Shown here: one piece after another, positions 3,999 to 6,146 of the stretch
Layout of the letters: each line of letters begins with the position of its first letter
Position numbering within the stretch: the first letter of the stretch is position 1
Assembly: GCF_000613305.1 (NCBI RefSeq)
Contig: NZ_BAIO01000118.1
Coordinates: forward strand, 1-6,146
Length of the DNA stretch: 6,146 bases
Origin: Komagataeibacter kakiaceti JCM 25156
GTDB taxonomy: Bacteria; Pseudomonadota; Alphaproteobacteria; Acetobacterales; Acetobacteraceae
Direction of reading: 5' to 3'
The notes under the pieces: generated by a model
Database searches by the model: none
What the model was told of the DNA's origin: nothing
Seen by the model: the letters and a program-made list of their open reading frames with translations, nothing else
Translations under genes and position numbers: made by a program

Positions 3999-6146
3999 TT
4001 ATTTGCATGAATGCCCATGCTGGCGGCCCGCATCGCGCAGGGCAGGGGGATCAGCCAGCGTGACGGTTATTTCGTGGCGAGCGCCATCATCAACCATGTC
4101 CAGGATCGTGGTGGGGGTTACGGATGCGCCGTCCACGCTGACATGGCTTATGCCACGGCTCACCTGGTTCGGATTGCGCACGGTAATGCCGTAGGTCGCG
4201 GTCCGCCAGCGCAGGGTCAGCGTGAATTCCGGCCAGTCGCGCGGTATGCAGGGGTCGATCAGCACCTGCGTGCCGTGGATGCGGATGCCCAGTATGGTCT
4301 CCACCCCCACACGCTGCATCCACCCCGCCGATCCGGTGTACCACGACCATCCCCCCCGTCCCACATGGGGCGGGCAGGAATAGACATCCGCCGCGACCAC
4401 ATAGGGCTCCAGCCGGTAACGGGCCACGTCATCGGGGTCGCGGGTGTGGTTGATGGGGTTGAGCATATGGAACAGGGCATGCGCCTGATCCCCTTCGCCC
4501 AGCGCGGCCATGGCCATGACCGTCCACAGGGCGGCATGGGTGTACTGGCCGCCATTTTCCCGTATGCCGGGCGGGTAGCCGCGAATATAGCCCGGATCGG
4601 GCTCCATGGTGTCGAATGGCGGGGTCAGCACAAGCACCAGCCCGTCATGCGGGCGCACCAGACGGGTCATGACGGAGCGCATGGCGTGTTCCGCCCGTTC
4701 CAGCGACGCCACGCCGGACAGCACGGCCCATGACTGGGAAATGGCGTCGATCTGGCACTCCGTTGCCGTATGGGTGCCCAGTGGCGTGCCATCATCGAAA
4801 TAGGCGCGCAGGTACCAGTCTCCATCCCATGTCTCTTCCAGCGCCATGGCGAGGGCGCGCGCATGGTCCTGCCACCGCTCCGCGCGGGTGTGATCGTCGC
4901 GTGCGCGGGCCAGCGGAATGAAGGCCATGAGCGTGGTGTGCAGGAACCAGCCAAGCCACACACTCTCCCCCTGGCCTTCCGCGCCGACGTGGTTCATGCC
5001 GTCATTCCAGTCGCCCGTACCCATGAGCGGCAGGCCATGCGCCCCCGAGGCCATGCTGTGATCCAGCGCGCGGGCGCAGTGCTCGAACAGCGACCCGCTC
5101 TCGGCGGAGGTGGCGGGAACCATGAAACGGTCATGCTCGCTCATGGGCAGGGGTGGGGCCTGCAGGAACTCGATCCGTTCATCCAGCACGCCCGTATCGC
5201 CCGATGTGGTGACGTAGTACGCCACCGTATAGGCAAGCCACGCGCAGTCATCGGAAATATGGGTGCGCACCCCCGCCCCGGTCTGGGGCAGCCACCAGTG
5301 CTGCACATCCCCTTCCACGAACTGCCGCGACGCCGCGCGCAGCAGGTGCCCGCGCACAAGCTCCGGGCAGGACAGGGCCAGCGCCATGCCATCTTGCAAC
5401 TGGTCGCGGAAGCCGTAGGCCCCGCTGGCCTGATAGAAACCGGCCCGCGCCTGCACGCGGCTGGCCAGCGCCTGATAAAGCAGCCAGCCATTGAGCATGA
5501 TGTCCATGCTCCGGTCCGGGGTCCGGACCTGTATGGTTCCGGTCACGCGGTCCCAGTGCCGCCTGACCGTTTCGAGCACCTGATCCAGATTGGCCGTGCG
5601 GTAGCGGGTGACAAGGTTGCGGGCCTCGTCCTCGTTTTCACCCTCACCCAGCAGGAAGGTGATTTCAGCCTTGCCCCCCGGTGGCAGGGTCACGATCGTC
5701 TGCACCACCCCGCATGGATCCAGTCCGGCCCCCGTCCGTCCCTGCACGCCATTGGCATGGGTGAAGGCCAGGGGATGGTCCACCGTGCCGTTGCGGCCGA
5801 TGAAGGCCGTGCGGTCACCGGAACAGGCGGTGAGATACCCGCCAATATCCGCGAACGCGACCCGGTTGCTGTATTCGGTATTCCAGCGGTTGCTGGCGAA
5901 CAGCGCACCGGTTTCGGTATCCATGTCGGTGGAGACGAAGGGGGCCGCCGTGCTCCGCGCCGGTCCCAGCACCCATTCCACATAGGCCGTAACGGACAAT
6001 GTGCGGGGCTGGTCGGACAGGTTGTGAAGCTGGATGCGCGTAATCTTGACCGGATCGGTTACGGCCACGTACTGGAGCAGGCTACTGGCCACGCCATGGG
6101 CTATGCGCTCCAGCCGCGAATATCCCCGGCCATGGCGCGCCACATA
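3999..6146 (-). CDS. ndvB: Cyclic beta-1,2-glucan synthase, C-terminal GH94 (glycosyltransferase-36 type) part
   Basis: The frame is open to the right edge. The Met at 6143 is preceded by an in-frame Tyr codon and is surely internal, because NdvB/ChvB proteins continue here with a YVxRHGxGYS-like segment. At least 715 residues are visible. Residues 1 to about 230 (counted from that Met) form the beta-sandwich domain, with SVTAYVEWVLG and GRNGTVDHP motifs. About 235-650 form the helical barrel of GH94 phosphorylases. Landmarks are YGFRDQLQD (243-251, substrate binding), QHWWLPQTGAG (from 281), the catalytic-acid region GTGDWNDGMNHVG (Asp378 and Asp381) and RENGGQYTHAALW (from 528). All look intact. 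Full-length enzymes are inner-membrane proteins of about 2,800 residues that build cyclic beta-1,2-glucan for the periplasm, and the GH94 domain trims chain length by phosphorolysis. A shorter stand-alone GH94 phosphorylase cannot be excluded from this fragment. The short tail RDAGRQHGHSCK is atypical. No terminator hairpin follows the stop. Confidence 0.88.
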   Translation of the reverse strand, partial: YVARHGRGYSRLERIAHGVASSLLQYVAVTDPVKITRIQLHNLSDQPRTLSVTAYVEWVLGPARSTAAPFVSTDMDTETGALFASNRWNTEYSNRVAFADIGGYLTACSGDRTAFIGRNGTVDHPLAFTHANGVQGRTGAGLDPCGVVQTIVTLPPGGKAEITFLLGEGENEDEARNLVTRYRTANLDQVLETVRRHWDRVTGTIQVRTPDRSMDIMLNGWLLYQALASRVQARAGFYQASGAYGFRDQLQDGMALALSCPELVRGHLLRAASRQFVEGDVQHWWLPQTGAGVRTHISDDCAWLAYTVAYYVTTSGDTGVLDERIEFLQAPPLPMSEHDRFMVPATSAESGSLFEHCARALDHSMASGAHGLPLMGTGDWNDGMNHVGAEGQGESVWLGWFLHTTLMAFIPLARARDDHTRAERWQDHARALAMALEETWDGDWYLRAYFDDGTPLGTHTATECQIDAISQSWAVLSGVASLERAEHAMRSVMTRLVRPHDGLVLVLTPPFDTMEPDPGYIRGYPPGIRENGGQYTHAALWTVMAMAALGEGDQAHALFHMLNPINHTRDPDDVARYRLEPYVVAADVYSCPPHVGRGGWSWYTGSAGWMQRVGVETILGIRIHGTQVLIDPCIPRDWPEFTLTLRWRTATYGITVRNPNQVSRGISHVSVDGASVTPTTILDMVDDGARHEITVTLADPPALRDAGRQHGHSCK

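Noticed and set aside
3454..4194. 246-residue plus-strand open frame
   Set aside because: It crosses the antisense of the 3445-3906 gene, an intergenic gap and the end of the glucan synthase gene. It shows no motif and is typical GC-driven open frame.

Overview
The window looks like chromosomal DNA of an acetic acid bacterium (Acetobacteraceae, perhaps Komagataeibacter or Gluconacetobacter). This is inferred from the GC-rich third codon positions, AT-rich intergenic tracts, the kinds of protein encoded, and a palindromic repeat of a style I associate with that group. No 16S or other taxonomic marker is present, so the genus is not secure.

Layout: the left edge (1-602, +) is the C-terminal part of CysA, the ATPase of the sulfate/thiosulfate importer. 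It converges on a DUF4142 secreted protein (790-1323, -), and the gap between the two stops holds a nested palindromic element (639-762). Next is a stress-type KGG-repeat protein (1552-1887, -) with three 22-residue repeats. A 406-bp, partly very AT-rich intergenic region (1888-2293) separates it from a divergent four-helix inner-membrane protein (2294-2758, +). That gene converges, across a long hairpin (2805-2845), on a minus-strand group of small genes. These are a 48-residue protein with the DESFPASDPPS motif (2898-3044), a signal-peptide-bearing Pro/His-containing protein (3116-3451), and a basic protein of unknown function with a very good ribosome binding site (3445-3906). The right third (3999-6146, -) is the C-terminal GH94 part of a cyclic beta-1,2-glucan synthase (NdvB/ChvB type), cut by the window edge.

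Functionally, two well-conserved metabolic or envelope genes (sulfate import; osmoregulated periplasmic glucan synthesis) flank about 3.3 kb of small proteins. These are secreted, membrane or highly hydrophilic, and several belong to families usually linked to stress or envelope tolerance (KGG/GsiB-YciG type, DUF4142, DESFPASDPPS). A shared role in osmotic, desiccation or acid tolerance is an inference from family membership and proximity. No common promoter motif was found by eye.

Points most worth a second look: the 48-residue gene, which ordinary length cut-offs would miss; the nested inverted-repeat element; a plus-strand terminator-like hairpin with no gene in front of it; and the doubtful C-terminal half of the 3445-3906 reading frame.
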